Below, piece after piece: positions 40,834 through 49,525 of a stretch of DNA of 49,574 bases. Under the pieces are notes generated by a model. It did not search any database, had not been told where the DNA came from, and saw only the letters and a list, made by a program, of their open reading frames with translations. Positions within the stretch are counted from its first letter, which is position 1. Each line of letters starts with the position of its first letter. A program made the position numbers and the translations under genes. This DNA comes from an uncultured Lachnospiraceae bacterium (GTDB lineage: Bacteria; Bacillota; Clostridia; Lachnospirales; Lachnospiraceae), in contig CAJUQB010000007.1 in NCBI GenBank assembly GCA_910588285.1, positions 1 to 49,574 of the forward strand, read 5' to 3'.

Positions 40834-41811
40834 TTACTCCATTGTCCCCAAAAATGCCCGCACAAAGCTTGGATTCTCAAACTCCTTGGTTCCCATGCCA
40901 TATCCAATCTCTTCTATCGCCAGGGCAAGCTCTCTGGTATAGCCTTTGACAAAATGCTTCAGCACCGCGGCGCCTGTGGGGGTCAGAAGCTCCCCGTCTG
41001 TCTCCGAAAAGTAAACCGGCATTCCCTTGATAATCTCGGCAGTTGCAGGAGCCGGAACCGGCAGTATCCCATGGGCGCAGCGCACTGTCCCATTTCCCAC
41101 GCAGACAGGGGAGGCCAGAATCTCATCTACTCCCAGCATCTCCACTGCAAGGCAGCTTCCTGTTACATCCACCAATGCATCCAGAGAGCCCACCTCGTGG
41201 AAATGGATCTGCTCCATAGAAGTACGGTGTACCTTGCTCTCCGCCTCCCCGATCCTGCGGTAAATCTCTGCCGCATTCCGGCGCACCTGCTCACTTACCG
41301 GCAGAGAGGAGATCCGCTCCAGAATCTCCGGGTAACTGGTGTGGTGGTGGCTGTGGGCATGATTATGACTATGAACATGCTCCTGGTGATCGTGGCCATG
41401 GCTGTGCTCGTAACCATGACCATGGGCATGTCCGTGACCATGCTCGTGAGGATCGTTATCATGGCTGTGCCCGTGATTCTGATCATGATCATGCTCCTGG
41501 TGATCATGACCATGGCTGTGCTCGTGCTCGTAACCATGCTCATGAGGATCATGACCATGGCTATGCTCATGACCGTGGTCATGCATATGTTCATCCTCCT
41601 GCTGCCCATGCACACTCACATGCATCTGGATTCCGCCGATCCCCTTCTGGGTCTTTTCCTCAGCGGTCACGGTAACGCCTTCCCAGATACTGTTTAATTT
41701 CTCCAAAAATACACGTCTCTGTTCCTCTGTCAGCAGACCATACAAGGCCCCCATCAGCATATCACCGGCAGCGCCTGATTTACATTCCAGATACAATACT
41801 CTCTTTCCCAT
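40834..41811 (-). CDS. LarC1-type nickel-insertion protein with a long histidine-rich insert
   Basis: 325-residue protein of the LarC family, which inserts nickel into the pincer cofactor of lactate racemase and relatives. Family blocks are LYLECKSGAAGDMLMGAL, IHFHEVGSLDALVDVTG and the C-terminal LTPTGAAVLKHFV, GYGMGTKEFENPSFVRAFLG. Residues 75-157 are extremely histidine-rich, about 37 His in repeated HSHGHDHQEH-like units, far longer than usual, fit for nickel storage. It ends at the point where full LarC continues into LarC2, and no LarC2, LarB or LarE lies nearby. Start is 13 bases after the GNAT-CsoR gene. Confidence 0.85.
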   Translation of the reverse strand: MGKRVLYLECKSGAAGDMLMGALYGLLTEEQRRVFLEKLNSIWEGVTVTAEEKTQKGIGGIQMHVSVHGQQEDEHMHDHGHEHSHGHDPHEHGYEHEHSHGHDHQEHDHDQNHGHSHDNDPHEHGHGHAHGHGYEHSHGHDHQEHVHSHNHAHSHHHTSYPEILERISSLPVSEQVRRNAAEIYRRIGEAESKVHRTSMEQIHFHEVGSLDALVDVTGSCLAVEMLGVDEILASPVCVGNGTVRCAHGILPVPAPATAEIIKGMPVYFSETDGELLTPTGAAVLKHFVKGYTRELALAIEEIGYGMGTKEFENPSFVRAFLGTME

Positions 41812-41824
41812 CTCTCTGCTCTCC

Positions 41825-42718
41825 TCACTTTACAAACTGCTTTACTGCTTCGTTGAACTCTTCAATCTTCTGATAGTCGCCCTTCTCAGCCGCCTCCACC
41901 ACACAGTGGTTCAGGTGATCCGACAAAATAATCTTCCCTGCATTGTTGATGGCGGAACGCACTGCAGTCAGCTGGACAAGAACCTGGGCGCAATCCTCCT
42001 CCTGATCTACCATCTGCTTCACCTTTTCCAGGTGTCCGATTGCCTTGGCCAGACGGTTGGACACAGCCTTGGCATTGGGATGGGTGTGCCCATGACCAGC
42101 GCTGTGGACATGATCATGACCAGCTCTGTAGGCATGATCATATTCCTCGTTGTGTACATGAGCATGTTCATCCCTGTGACTGTGGAAATGGCCGTGAACA
42201 TGCTCCATATGGCAATCAACCGCTACTGCCTGTAAGGAAACCTTGATGCTGTTATTCCGGACAAACTGAACTCCCACCTCTTGAAATCCCATCCGCTCAT
42301 GGAACTTAAGGCTTGTCTCATTATAAGGTATGGTATCTATTTCAGCAGTAACCATTGGCACTCCCGTCAGGCAGGCATAATGCAAAACCTCCTGGTACAG
42401 CATTTTTCCAATGCCTGCGCTCCGATACGGCTCATCTATCACAATTCTGTCAACATAAAGGAATTGGGGGTATTTTTTCTGAAACCACAGATAATTTTCG
42501 CTGTCATAGCACCCAATCCCCTCCCTGATGCCAATCAAAAACGCGGCCGGCGCATTGTCCACCTCCGCCACAAGAAGAAGCTCCGCAAATTCCGCGAACC
42601 CTTTCAGCTTTGCCTCATCCATGGGTGACAGGACCTCTACATTTTCCTCATTTACCCGCAAAATAAAGGGATAGTCCTTCTCCTCTGCCTTCCTTATGAG
42701 TACCGTGTTTTCATTCAT
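41825..42718 (-). CDS. GNAT acetyltransferase - His-rich - CsoR/RcnR metal-sensor fusion
   Basis: 297 residues in three parts. Residues 5-165 are a GNAT acetyltransferase (acetyl-CoA loop IDEPYRSAGIGKMLYQE). Residues 170-213 are a linker with 16 histidines. Residues 218-297 are a CsoR/RcnR/FrmR-family helical domain. Its C243, H268 and C272 have the spacing of the C-H-C Cu(I) site of CsoR (25 and 4 residues), while the His-rich linker and LarC neighbour suggest nickel. I do not recall this fusion being described. The start follows AAAGGAGAGG. It is probably the regulator or metal sensor of the operon with larC. Confidence 0.82.
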   Translation of the reverse strand: MNENTVLIRKAEEKDYPFILRVNEENVEVLSPMDEAKLKGFAEFAELLLVAEVDNAPAAFLIGIREGIGCYDSENYLWFQKKYPQFLYVDRIVIDEPYRSAGIGKMLYQEVLHYACLTGVPMVTAEIDTIPYNETSLKFHERMGFQEVGVQFVRNNSIKVSLQAVAVDCHMEHVHGHFHSHRDEHAHVHNEEYDHAYRAGHDHVHSAGHGHTHPNAKAVSNRLAKAIGHLEKVKQMVDQEEDCAQVLVQLTAVRSAINNAGKIILSDHLNHCVVEAAEKGDYQKIEEFNEAVKQFVK

Positions 42719-42765
42719 CTCAAGCCTCTCCTTTATCTGTAAAATTCTGTTCCATAGGCAACCTT

Positions 42766-43527
42766 CTAATTTTTTATTTGGCTGATCATATATGCCGCAT
42801 ATTCACACATTCCGGTTTCGTCCCACTTCACCGGCCGGCCAGATGCGTATTCCTCCAATGCAGCCTGAATCAAATGGTGATACTGCCCGGGAACATTGGC
42901 AATGCCCCAGCTCCCGCCCTCCTGCTTTGACAGGATGAGCCCCTCCTTCTTATAGGCCAGTACCCTGCACAAATTCAGAATAATATAAGTAGGATTCGTG
43001 GCTATTTCTGCTTCCGCATGTTCAATGTCACACCAAATGCTCTCAAAGTAAAATTCCTTCCGAACCTCTTCAAAAACATCTTTGATCTTTTCCCCCCAAA
43101 GACATTTTCCTCTATGATAAATGACCGTAAAGTGTGCCGCCAGATCCTTATCCAGCCCATGCATCCGCTCCACATAATCGGATGGATCTGTCCTGTACCA
43201 TTCCAAATGTGCTGCTGAAAAATGTAATTCAAAAGGCGTGGGATAAATAAAAGGCTTACATACATCCATTCTGACAAGGCTTCCTTCGATTCCCTTTTCC
43301 GGCGCATATGAATTTAATTCCACAACCATATCCATATACCGGCGTTTTATTCCGTTGGGAATCGCCGCATATACTACAACCACAAGGTCGACGTCACTTC
43401 TTTTCTCATGGAAGCATCCCATGACAGCAGAACCATGAAGATATATCCCCGCCAAATTGTCTCCCAAAATTTCCTGGCTTTGCTTCACAAAGCGCTCCGT
43501 CAAATGTTCCAGAAGGTTCTTATGCAT
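42766..43527 (-). CDS. AadA-like aminoglycoside-type nucleotidyltransferase
   Basis: 253 residues. The N-terminal nucleotidyltransferase motif is YLHGSAVMGCFHEKRSDVDLVVV (G-S, then D-x-D), followed by a C-terminal DUF4111-like domain (LNLCRVLAYKKEGLILSKQEGG, AALEEYASG). This is the ANT(3'')/ANT(9) family layout. Resistance is not proven, because many chromosomal members have unknown substrates. Start follows AGAGGAA. It lies 5 bases after the P-loop kinase gene in a run of small accessory genes. Confidence 0.82.
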   Translation of the reverse strand: MHKNLLEHLTERFVKQSQEILGDNLAGIYLHGSAVMGCFHEKRSDVDLVVVVYAAIPNGIKRRYMDMVVELNSYAPEKGIEGSLVRMDVCKPFIYPTPFELHFSAAHLEWYRTDPSDYVERMHGLDKDLAAHFTVIYHRGKCLWGEKIKDVFEEVRKEFYFESIWCDIEHAEAEIATNPTYIILNLCRVLAYKKEGLILSKQEGGSWGIANVPGQYHHLIQAALEEYASGRPVKWDETGMCEYAAYMISQIKN

Positions 43528-43532
43528 TTCCT

Positions 43533-44042
43533 CTACAAGCCCCTTTGCTGAGCCAGATAAGCATCTGCTTCTTCTCTCGATTTAAAAATATAGATCATTT
43601 TATTTTTCCGGTCGTTCTCCAGCATTTCATAAATCTGTGGCAGCTGCTTCTTGGGGAAATCAACAATCCACTGTTTAAATTCCTCGTCAAATTCTGTCTC
43701 CATCCAGGGCATATCCTCCCGCTTTGTTCCAATGCGGGATTCTGCACTCAAAAGGCAGAGCTCCAGCGGATAATCCAACAGGAAAACCGTATCGCACTCC
43801 TTCAAACGGAGGGAAAGGGTTCGCTGGTAATTCCCGTCAATAATCCATCTGTCCTTTTTTACGATTTCCTTCAATTGCAGGTCAAACGCTTCCCTGGAAA
43901 TATTTGTCCGATCCGGTTTATGCCACAGCATATCCAGATAATAGAGTGGAAGACCTGTGAAATCTCTTAATTTTCTTGCAAACGTACTTTTTCCTGCACC
44001 TGGACTGCCAATGACCATTACTTTTTGCATGTAATTCATCAT
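43533..44042 (-). CDS. P-loop kinase of the adenylate kinase/FlaR-like family
   Basis: 169-residue nucleotide-binding protein. Walker A is VIGSPGAGKSTFARKL, then YYLDMLWHKPDRTNISREAF, DRWIIDGNYQRTL and FLLDYPLELCLLS. This is the pattern of small topology-modulation (FlaR) or shikimate/adenylate kinase-like proteins whose substrates are mostly unknown. ATG codons 1, 2 and 5 are all possible starts, with AAGGAAA upstream. Second in the cluster GNAT-kinase-nucleotidyltransferase. Confidence 0.82.
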   Translation of the reverse strand: MMNYMQKVMVIGSPGAGKSTFARKLRDFTGLPLYYLDMLWHKPDRTNISREAFDLQLKEIVKKDRWIIDGNYQRTLSLRLKECDTVFLLDYPLELCLLSAESRIGTKREDMPWMETEFDEEFKQWIVDFPKKQLPQIYEMLENDRKNKMIYIFKSREEADAYLAQQRGL

Positions 44043-44058
44043 GGATGTTTCCTTTTTT

Positions 44059-44553
44059 CTAAAGTATTATTTCATAATACAAAAAATCTCCCGTATATGC
44101 GCTTTCGGTATGGTTGGGCTTTCTGTCACACAATTGGAAGCCCACGCTTTCATAATTCTTAGGCGCTGCCAAATTGCTGTTGGTACACACGATAATCCTT
44201 CGAAGGCCTTCGTATTTCCTGATCCTGCGAATTGCCTCCTCCAGCTGCAGATGCCCATAGCCTTTTCTTTTGTATTGCTCCCGGATTCCATTATGGCCAA
44301 TTTCCACATATTCCGGCCTGTGCCGGGGATCCCAGGTAACAAATCCAATGGGAATATCTGCGATACAGGTTACCAGGCCATACTGATCTGCTATATCCGG
44401 ATTATTGTAGAAAAAATCATCTGATTCCTGCCAGTTTTCATCCCATATTCCTTTATTTCTGGAATCATAAGAATATGCATCCTGTAATATGTCGTATAAG
44501 GTTCCTCTTGGAAAATCTGTAAATTTTCGAAACAATGGAATTACTCCTCCCAT
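44059..44553 (-). CDS. GNAT-family acetyltransferase
   Basis: About 164 residues with acetyl-CoA loop IGHNGIREQYKRKGYGHLQLEEA and C-terminal YESVGFQLCDR. Substrate unknown. The start is doubtful: the ATG at 44553 has a poor site, while a GGAGGAG lies inside codons 2-4 and would suit a TTG at codon 7 (44535). It heads the small minus-strand cluster after the terminator at 44575-44646. Confidence 0.8.
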   Translation of the reverse strand: MGGVIPLFRKFTDFPRGTLYDILQDAYSYDSRNKGIWDENWQESDDFFYNNPDIADQYGLVTCIADIPIGFVTWDPRHRPEYVEIGHNGIREQYKRKGYGHLQLEEAIRRIRKYEGLRRIIVCTNSNLAAPKNYESVGFQLCDRKPNHTESAYTGDFLYYEIIL

Positions 44554-44574
44554 CCCATATAAGCCCCGCCTGCC

Positions 44575-44646
44575 AAAAAAGCCAGAATCCCCCTCACGCC
44601 ACGTATTCCACGGGCATTCCTGAAATTCTGGCTTTTCTAAGTATAC
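44575..44646 (-). terminator. Terminator of the CoA operon
   Basis: AAAAGCCAGAAT (44577-44588) pairs with ATTCTGGCTTTT (44635-44646), a 12-bp stem with a 46-base loop. On the minus strand it runs into TTTTTT, 100 bases after the small unknown gene. It also has T on the plus side. The gap 44554-44746 holds nothing else. Confidence 0.75.
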
Positions 44647-44746
44647 ACCATCCGGTATGGCTGTGTAAACGGTATTTTTATTACACGCTGTACCTACACG
44701 CCATCCCTATTTCCACGCTCCGGCATCTCCCGGCCAGCACTGCCTT

Positions 44747-45010
44747 TTACGGTGCAAATTTTGCATCCGCCGCTGCCTTGACCATCTCATCCCAGGTTTC
44801 AAACCGGGTGCTCTCCTTGACAAAGCCGTCCATCAACAGCTGTGCATAGACCATGGTTTCGGCCTTCCAGTTGGCAATCACCGCACTGGAATACTGGAAC
44901 GCTTCAAAATTCTCAAAATTCGTGTTCTCTTTCATGAACTCATCTGTAAAAATTGTGTCTAACAGGTCACGGAGCTCCTGATCCATTTTTACAGTTACGT
45001 AGCCATCCAT
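44747..45010 (-). CDS. Small conserved-looking protein of unknown function
   Basis: 87 residues, acidic, no signal or membrane segment. It begins with VTVKMDQELRDLLDTIF and ends with ESTRFETWDEMVKAAADAKF; two similar stretches (MKENTNFENFEAF and VKESTRFETWDEM) suggest an internal repeat. The ATG at 45010 has GGAGGAG upstream and lies one base after the DUF362 stop codon, so it is coupled to that gene and is likely its partner. I do not recognise the family. A longer reading from 45136 overlaps DUF362 and has no site. Confidence 0.7.
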   Translation of the reverse strand: MDGYVTVKMDQELRDLLDTIFTDEFMKENTNFENFEAFQYSSAVIANWKAETMVYAQLLMDGFVKESTRFETWDEMVKAAADAKFAP

Positions 45011-45011
45011 T

Positions 45012-46301
45012 TTATTTCTCCTCCGGATGCTCTGCGTAGTATTTGTCAGCTGCTTTGAACACGTACTCACGCCATACGGCGGCATCTCTTGCCATGCAGG
45101 GACGGATGATCTCCTCCTCCTGGTCGCCCATGCCATTGATGACCTCCTTGCGCTGTACGGTCAGGTACAGGGCCGGCTCGTTGGGCGGGCAGCCCAGGAT
45201 CCAGTATGCATTGGGATGATCCTTGAGATACTTCTTAGTGCAGTTTCCGTGAAGGACAATGCGCTCGTCGGGAATATCCTTGGGGATCTCATTCTTGCCG
45301 CCAATTACAATGGTCATGCCCTTATTCTTCTCATATTCGTCTACGGCCTTCAGCTCCTCCATGTTGATGGCCAAAAGGGCCTGGCAGCTGGAGCATGCGC
45401 CCTCGCATTTTACATCGTACTCCGGCCAGCGGGTGCTCATATCGCCGATGTAGGGGATCCACATCTTCTTATAAGCATCCTTCAGGGAGGTTCCCACAAC
45501 CTCGATATCGTCCATATCGTAATTGCCAAGGCCAGTCTCAGCCGCCACCTTGAAGTAATCCACGCAGGTGGTGTCAATGCCGGTCACCTCGCATGCCACA
45601 CGGTCCAGAGCCACCGGATCCTTGGAGCCCAGCACCAGGTTGGTCTCAATGGGCACCGGCATATGGGGGCTGTATCCGCTGGCTGCACGCATGGCATCCA
45701 TGATGTTGATATCTGCACGGCAGGCGCTCCACACATCCATCATAGCCATGGTCAGGTTCTGCTGATGCATCTGCATATGTACCTTATCCTGAACCACGCC
45801 CTTGATGTTCTTCAATGCCCCGGAGAATACCATACTTGCATGGGCCTTTAAGATGGGCAGGTTGATCAGGTGATCAGCCTCCAGCAGGAACTGGGGAAGC
45901 TTCAGGTGGTCGATATTGGAACGGAAGCCGCGGACCGCAACGTTGACCAGATCCGGGTCTCTCTTGATATCCTTAAGCTCTACGCCCTCTTCCTCTGCAA
46001 CTGCTGCAATCCCGCTGACCTTGAAGCACTCCATCGTGTCGCAGCCAATGGCTGCTGCCTCTGCCACAATGATCTTCTTGGGCTCTGCCTTTTTCACCTC
46101 ACGGATTACTGCACGAACTACCTCCGGGTTGGTGCATACAGAGGTCTCAGGGGGCTCTGCATGGCCTGCGTTGGGCTTTAATACAACGATGGAATTTTTT
46201 CTCACCACATTGGTGACGCCTCCCATCAGGTCAAATACCTTTGTAACGTTTTCCTGGATATCTGCACCTTTTGCAATTGCTACCAGTGATTTATTTGCCA
46301 T
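45012..46301 (-). CDS. DUF362-family protein with clustered cysteines
   Basis: 429 residues matching DUF362 (VLKPNAGHAEPPETSVCTNPEVVRAVIREV region; LINLPILKAHASMVFSGALKNIKG; ITGIDTT). It lacks the usual C-terminal ferredoxin domain but has CEGACSSC, GNC and GCPP clusters, which could hold an iron-sulfur cluster. Such proteins occur in anaerobic catabolic and redox operons; the reaction is not known to me. It lies between the cyclase-family gene and the small unknown gene, and the start follows AAAGGAGGA. Confidence 0.8.
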   Translation of the reverse strand: MANKSLVAIAKGADIQENVTKVFDLMGGVTNVVRKNSIVVLKPNAGHAEPPETSVCTNPEVVRAVIREVKKAEPKKIIVAEAAAIGCDTMECFKVSGIAAVAEEEGVELKDIKRDPDLVNVAVRGFRSNIDHLKLPQFLLEADHLINLPILKAHASMVFSGALKNIKGVVQDKVHMQMHQQNLTMAMMDVWSACRADINIMDAMRAASGYSPHMPVPIETNLVLGSKDPVALDRVACEVTGIDTTCVDYFKVAAETGLGNYDMDDIEVVGTSLKDAYKKMWIPYIGDMSTRWPEYDVKCEGACSSCQALLAINMEELKAVDEYEKNKGMTIVIGGKNEIPKDIPDERIVLHGNCTKKYLKDHPNAYWILGCPPNEPALYLTVQRKEVINGMGDQEEEIIRPCMARDAAVWREYVFKAADKYYAEHPEEK

Positions 46302-46339
46302 AGATTTATCCTCCTTTATGGGTTCTTAGTCAGGCAATA

Positions 46340-47257
46340 TTAATATACGCCGTAGGGATACTCCTTGTCCGGTACGCTTCTGTCAATTCTGTCAGACGGA
46401 ACAAAGGCAACTGCACGTACAATGGTGCCGTCTCCCATATACCAGCGAAGGGGGAATGCGCAGAACAGGAATCTCTGGTTTGTAACCTTATCCAAATCTC
46501 CTCCAAGGTTCTCAATTCCCATTACATTGTTTGCCATCAGGATATCATGGCAGGGCTCCCACTCCGGGAAATCGTCCTTTGCCGGATGGCCGTACATCTC
46601 CTCATATTCCTCTGTGATACGGGGAACATAGGGGCCGGGGCCATGGTCTGCGGCATAGGTGTAAAGGATATGGTCAATGGCCTGCATATCAAATCCAACG
46701 CCTCTTACATGATGCTCCACAAACCACTTTGCACCGTCAATGGACAGGCCCGGGCTGTATGCAAAATAATCGTCATTCTCGCCCCAGCGTCTGTGGGTGC
46801 CTGTATTCAGAAGTACCCAGTCGCCTTCCTTGATTCCGCCTGGAACCTTCTTGGCTGCTTCCTCAATCTCCTCTACGGTAATCAGCTCCCATTTTCCTTT
46901 GGGGATATCCAGGCAGACAGCCTCGCCGAAATAGTTCTGAATGGGGAGCTCATGGGTAAAGGGACTCTCCGGAATCACATGGGATGGGGAATCTGCATGG
47001 GTGGAGTTGTGCATATGGAAATCATTGAAGGTCTGTAATAACCGGTAATGCATTGGCATATGCTGAACTCTGTCAATATGGAAATCTCCGTTGGAGGGCC
47101 ACAGTGGGTTGCCTCTTCCAAAGGGATTGGACAGGTCAATCAGCTCGAAGGAGCCATCCTTGAACATATCAAAGATACTGCCGTCATAAGGCTTCTTCCA
47201 ATCATTTGTGTGAGCAAAGCATTCCTCACGCGTGTGTCTTACAGCAATTTCTGACAT
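46340..47257 (-). CDS. Cyclase-family metal hydrolase, candidate cyclic-diketone ring hydrolase
   Basis: About 305 residues of the cyclase/kynurenine-formamidase fold. The metal motif is H83-N-S-T-H87-A-D89-S-P-S-H93 (HxxTHxDxPxH). This superfamily hydrolyses amides or C-C bonds and, as I recall with only moderate certainty, includes a dihydrophloroglucinol cyclohydrolase of phloroglucinol degradation. Here it lies between a thiolase and a DUF362 protein, so a ring-opening step giving a beta-oxo acid is plausible. The ATG at 47257 is chosen with AAAGGAGAAC before it; the earlier ATG has no site. Confidence 0.72.
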   Translation of the reverse strand: MSEIAVRHTREECFAHTNDWKKPYDGSIFDMFKDGSFELIDLSNPFGRGNPLWPSNGDFHIDRVQHMPMHYRLLQTFNDFHMHNSTHADSPSHVIPESPFTHELPIQNYFGEAVCLDIPKGKWELITVEEIEEAAKKVPGGIKEGDWVLLNTGTHRRWGENDDYFAYSPGLSIDGAKWFVEHHVRGVGFDMQAIDHILYTYAADHGPGPYVPRITEEYEEMYGHPAKDDFPEWEPCHDILMANNVMGIENLGGDLDKVTNQRFLFCAFPLRWYMGDGTIVRAVAFVPSDRIDRSVPDKEYPYGVY

Positions 47258-47323
47258 ATTAGTTCTCCTTTCTCTTGCCCTGCTTTTTGGCATACAGGGA
47301 TACCCGCAGGGTGATTCCTTGTT

Positions 47324-48505
47324 TTATGATAGATTTTCAATTATAACTGCCGTTCCCATTCCGCCGCCGGCGCACAGTGTCGCCACGCCGTAGCGGTTCC
47401 CCCTGCGCTTCATCTCGTACATCAGGGAAATCACAATCCTGGAACCGGTGGCTCCCACCGGATGTCCCAGGGAAATTCCGCCGCCATTGACATTCAGCTT
47501 GTCATCCGGAATCCCCAGCTCCTTCTGGCAGGCCAGGGTCTGGGCCGCAAAGGCCTCATTGATCTCAAACAAGTCGATATCGTCAATGGTCAATCCAGCC
47601 TTCTGAAGGGCCTTTTGGGTGGCACTGATGGGGCCGATGCCCATCAGCTCCGGCTCCACGCCGGTGGTGGCTGTGCTGACAATGCGGGCCAGGATGGGAA
47701 CTCCAAGCTCCCGCGCCTTCTCCTCCTCCATCAGGATTACACCGGAGGCCGCATCGTTCATGCCGGAGGCATTGCCTGCCGTCACCTTCCCATTCTCCAC
47801 AAAGGAGGGGCGGAGCTTCGCAAGCTTCTCCAAGGTGGTATCCGGCTTGGGATACTCATCCGTCCAGATCTCCTGGCTGCTCTTCTTGGTAGTCACTGTA
47901 ATGGGAATGATCTCATCCCGGAAGCGCCCGGCCTTGATGGCCGCGTCCGCCCGCTGCTGGGAGCGCAGGGCATAGGCATCCATCTGCTCCCTGGTAACAT
48001 CGTACTTCTCCGCAACATTTTCTGCAGTGATTCCCATCTTGGGCCCTACGCCAAGGTTGGTCAGGGAATCCCACATGGAATCACGAAGCTGCATATCGCC
48101 GAATTTCTGGCCGTTGCGGAGCCCGAATACCATATGGGGTGCCGTGCTCATGCTGTCGGCTCCTCCGGCCATGATGCAGTCAGCCTCACCGGCCTTGATC
48201 TGGTAATAGCCCATCTGGATAGCTGACATGGAGGAGGTGCAGTTCCGGTGAATGGTGATACCGGGAACCGTTACCGGAAGCCCTGCCCGTACCAGAGCCA
48301 CTCTGGCAAGATTGTTTTCCTTGTAGGTTCTCTGATAATTGCAGCCCCAGATCACGTCCTCAATCAGCGCCCCGTCAATCCCTGCACGGGACACCAGCTG
48401 CTGCATCACCGGGATGGAAAGCTCTGCCGGATTTACCGTTTTAAACTGGCCGTTGATGGTGCCAATGGGGGTACGGCATCCGGCCACGATTACAATATTT
48501 CTCAT
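47324..48505 (-). CDS. Acetyl-CoA C-acetyltransferase (thiolase)
   Basis: 393-residue classical thiolase. Nucleophile C89 is in IHRNCTSSMSA, the histidine in GGGISLGHPVGATGSR, and the second cysteine in TLCAGGGMGTA. It splits or forms acetoacetyl-CoA or a related 3-oxoacyl-CoA in the cytoplasm. It follows the 3-hydroxyacyl-CoA dehydrogenase by 13 bases, so together they act in a beta-oxidation or butyrate-type sequence, here next to a ring-hydrolase candidate. Confidence 0.93.
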   Translation of the reverse strand: MRNIVIVAGCRTPIGTINGQFKTVNPAELSIPVMQQLVSRAGIDGALIEDVIWGCNYQRTYKENNLARVALVRAGLPVTVPGITIHRNCTSSMSAIQMGYYQIKAGEADCIMAGGADSMSTAPHMVFGLRNGQKFGDMQLRDSMWDSLTNLGVGPKMGITAENVAEKYDVTREQMDAYALRSQQRADAAIKAGRFRDEIIPITVTTKKSSQEIWTDEYPKPDTTLEKLAKLRPSFVENGKVTAGNASGMNDAASGVILMEEEKARELGVPILARIVSTATTGVEPELMGIGPISATQKALQKAGLTIDDIDLFEINEAFAAQTLACQKELGIPDDKLNVNGGGISLGHPVGATGSRIVISLMYEMKRRGNRYGVATLCAGGGMGTAVIIENLS

Positions 48506-48518
48506 GGTGTCTCTCCTC

Positions 48519-49463
48519 CTACAGTCTGCCCAACGCCCGGGCCACCTTGATCAGCCCCTCGGTCAGCTCCTCATTTAACCGCTTGATCTCCTCCGGCGTG
48601 TATTCCAGAAGCCCCTTGCCGGTCTTGAAGCCCAAATTGCCGGCTGCAATATTGTCTGTCAGCAGCCGTGACGGCTCTGTGGAATTCTCCAAATGCGGGA
48701 ACAGGTAGCTGTGGATATTGTAGGTCAGGTCCAGCCCTCCCATGTCCATAACCTCCACCGGAGCGCAGATGCCAAGGCGCATGCCAAAGCCGTATTTGAT
48801 GGCCTTATCCACGTCCTGGGGCTCTGCAATATCGTCCTCAATAATCCGCAGAGCCTCCCGGAACAATGCATGCTGCAGGCGGTTTGCCAAAAAGCCGGGC
48901 ACATCCTTTTTCACAAATACCGGGCACTTGCCGGCCTCCTCCAACAGGTCATAGGTGGCCTGGGCAATCTCGTCGGATACATATTTTGTGCGGATTACCT
49001 CCACCAACGGAATCAGGTAAGCCGGGTTCCAGTAATGGGTTCCGATGATGCGCTCCTTGTGTTCTGATTTTTCTGCAATCTCTGTAATGCTGATGGCAGA
49101 GGTGTTGGAGGCCAGGATTGTCTGGGGCGGGAATATCTGATCCATCCGTGCAAAATATTCCTGCTTCACTTCCAGCTTCTCCACAATGCACTCAAAAATA
49201 ATATCTGCAAAATCTGCAATCTCCTCCGGCTCATCCACAAAGCCGATCCGGTCTAAAATAGCAGGAATCTCTGCCGCGTCCATGGCGTCGTTATCCACCA
49301 GCACCTGAAGGTTCTCACGAATCACTTCCCTGGCATCGCAGCGGGTCTTGTCGTCGTATACATAGATCACCCGCACCTGATAGCCCTTTGTGGCAAAAAG
49401 CTGGGCAATTCCAAGCCCCATCTTTCCGGCGCCCAAGACGCCGATTCTTTTTTTCTCACTCAC
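48519..49463 (-). CDS. 3-hydroxyacyl-CoA (3-hydroxybutyryl-CoA) dehydrogenase
   Basis: 314-residue dehydrogenase. N-terminal Rossmann loop is IGVLGAGKMGLGIAQLF; catalytic region includes SNTSAISITEIAE and GTHYWNPAYLIPLVEV, and the C-terminal domain has VMDMGGLDLTYNIHSYL. Uses NAD(P). The GTG at 49463 is chosen because AAAGGAG lies 8 bases before it; a GTG at 49472 would overlap the site. It is upstream of and coupled with the thiolase. Confidence 0.93.
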   Translation of the reverse strand: MSEKKRIGVLGAGKMGLGIAQLFATKGYQVRVIYVYDDKTRCDAREVIRENLQVLVDNDAMDAAEIPAILDRIGFVDEPEEIADFADIIFECIVEKLEVKQEYFARMDQIFPPQTILASNTSAISITEIAEKSEHKERIIGTHYWNPAYLIPLVEVIRTKYVSDEIAQATYDLLEEAGKCPVFVKKDVPGFLANRLQHALFREALRIIEDDIAEPQDVDKAIKYGFGMRLGICAPVEVMDMGGLDLTYNIHSYLFPHLENSTEPSRLLTDNIAAGNLGFKTGKGLLEYTPEEIKRLNEELTEGLIKVARALGRL

Positions 49464-49525
49464 TTTATCCACTCCTTTAATACCGGCGCGGGAGCCGGCC
49501 GGTCTCTGCCGGCCCCTGCTGCCGA

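Noticed and set aside
41340..41600. A tandem DNA repeat of separate function in the larC-like gene
   Set aside because: The repeated CATG/GTG-rich pattern is fully explained by coding for the histidine-rich insert.
42766..43527. Confident antibiotic-resistance gene
   Set aside because: The AadA-like motif is clear, but chromosomal relatives often have unknown substrates, so resistance is not claimed.
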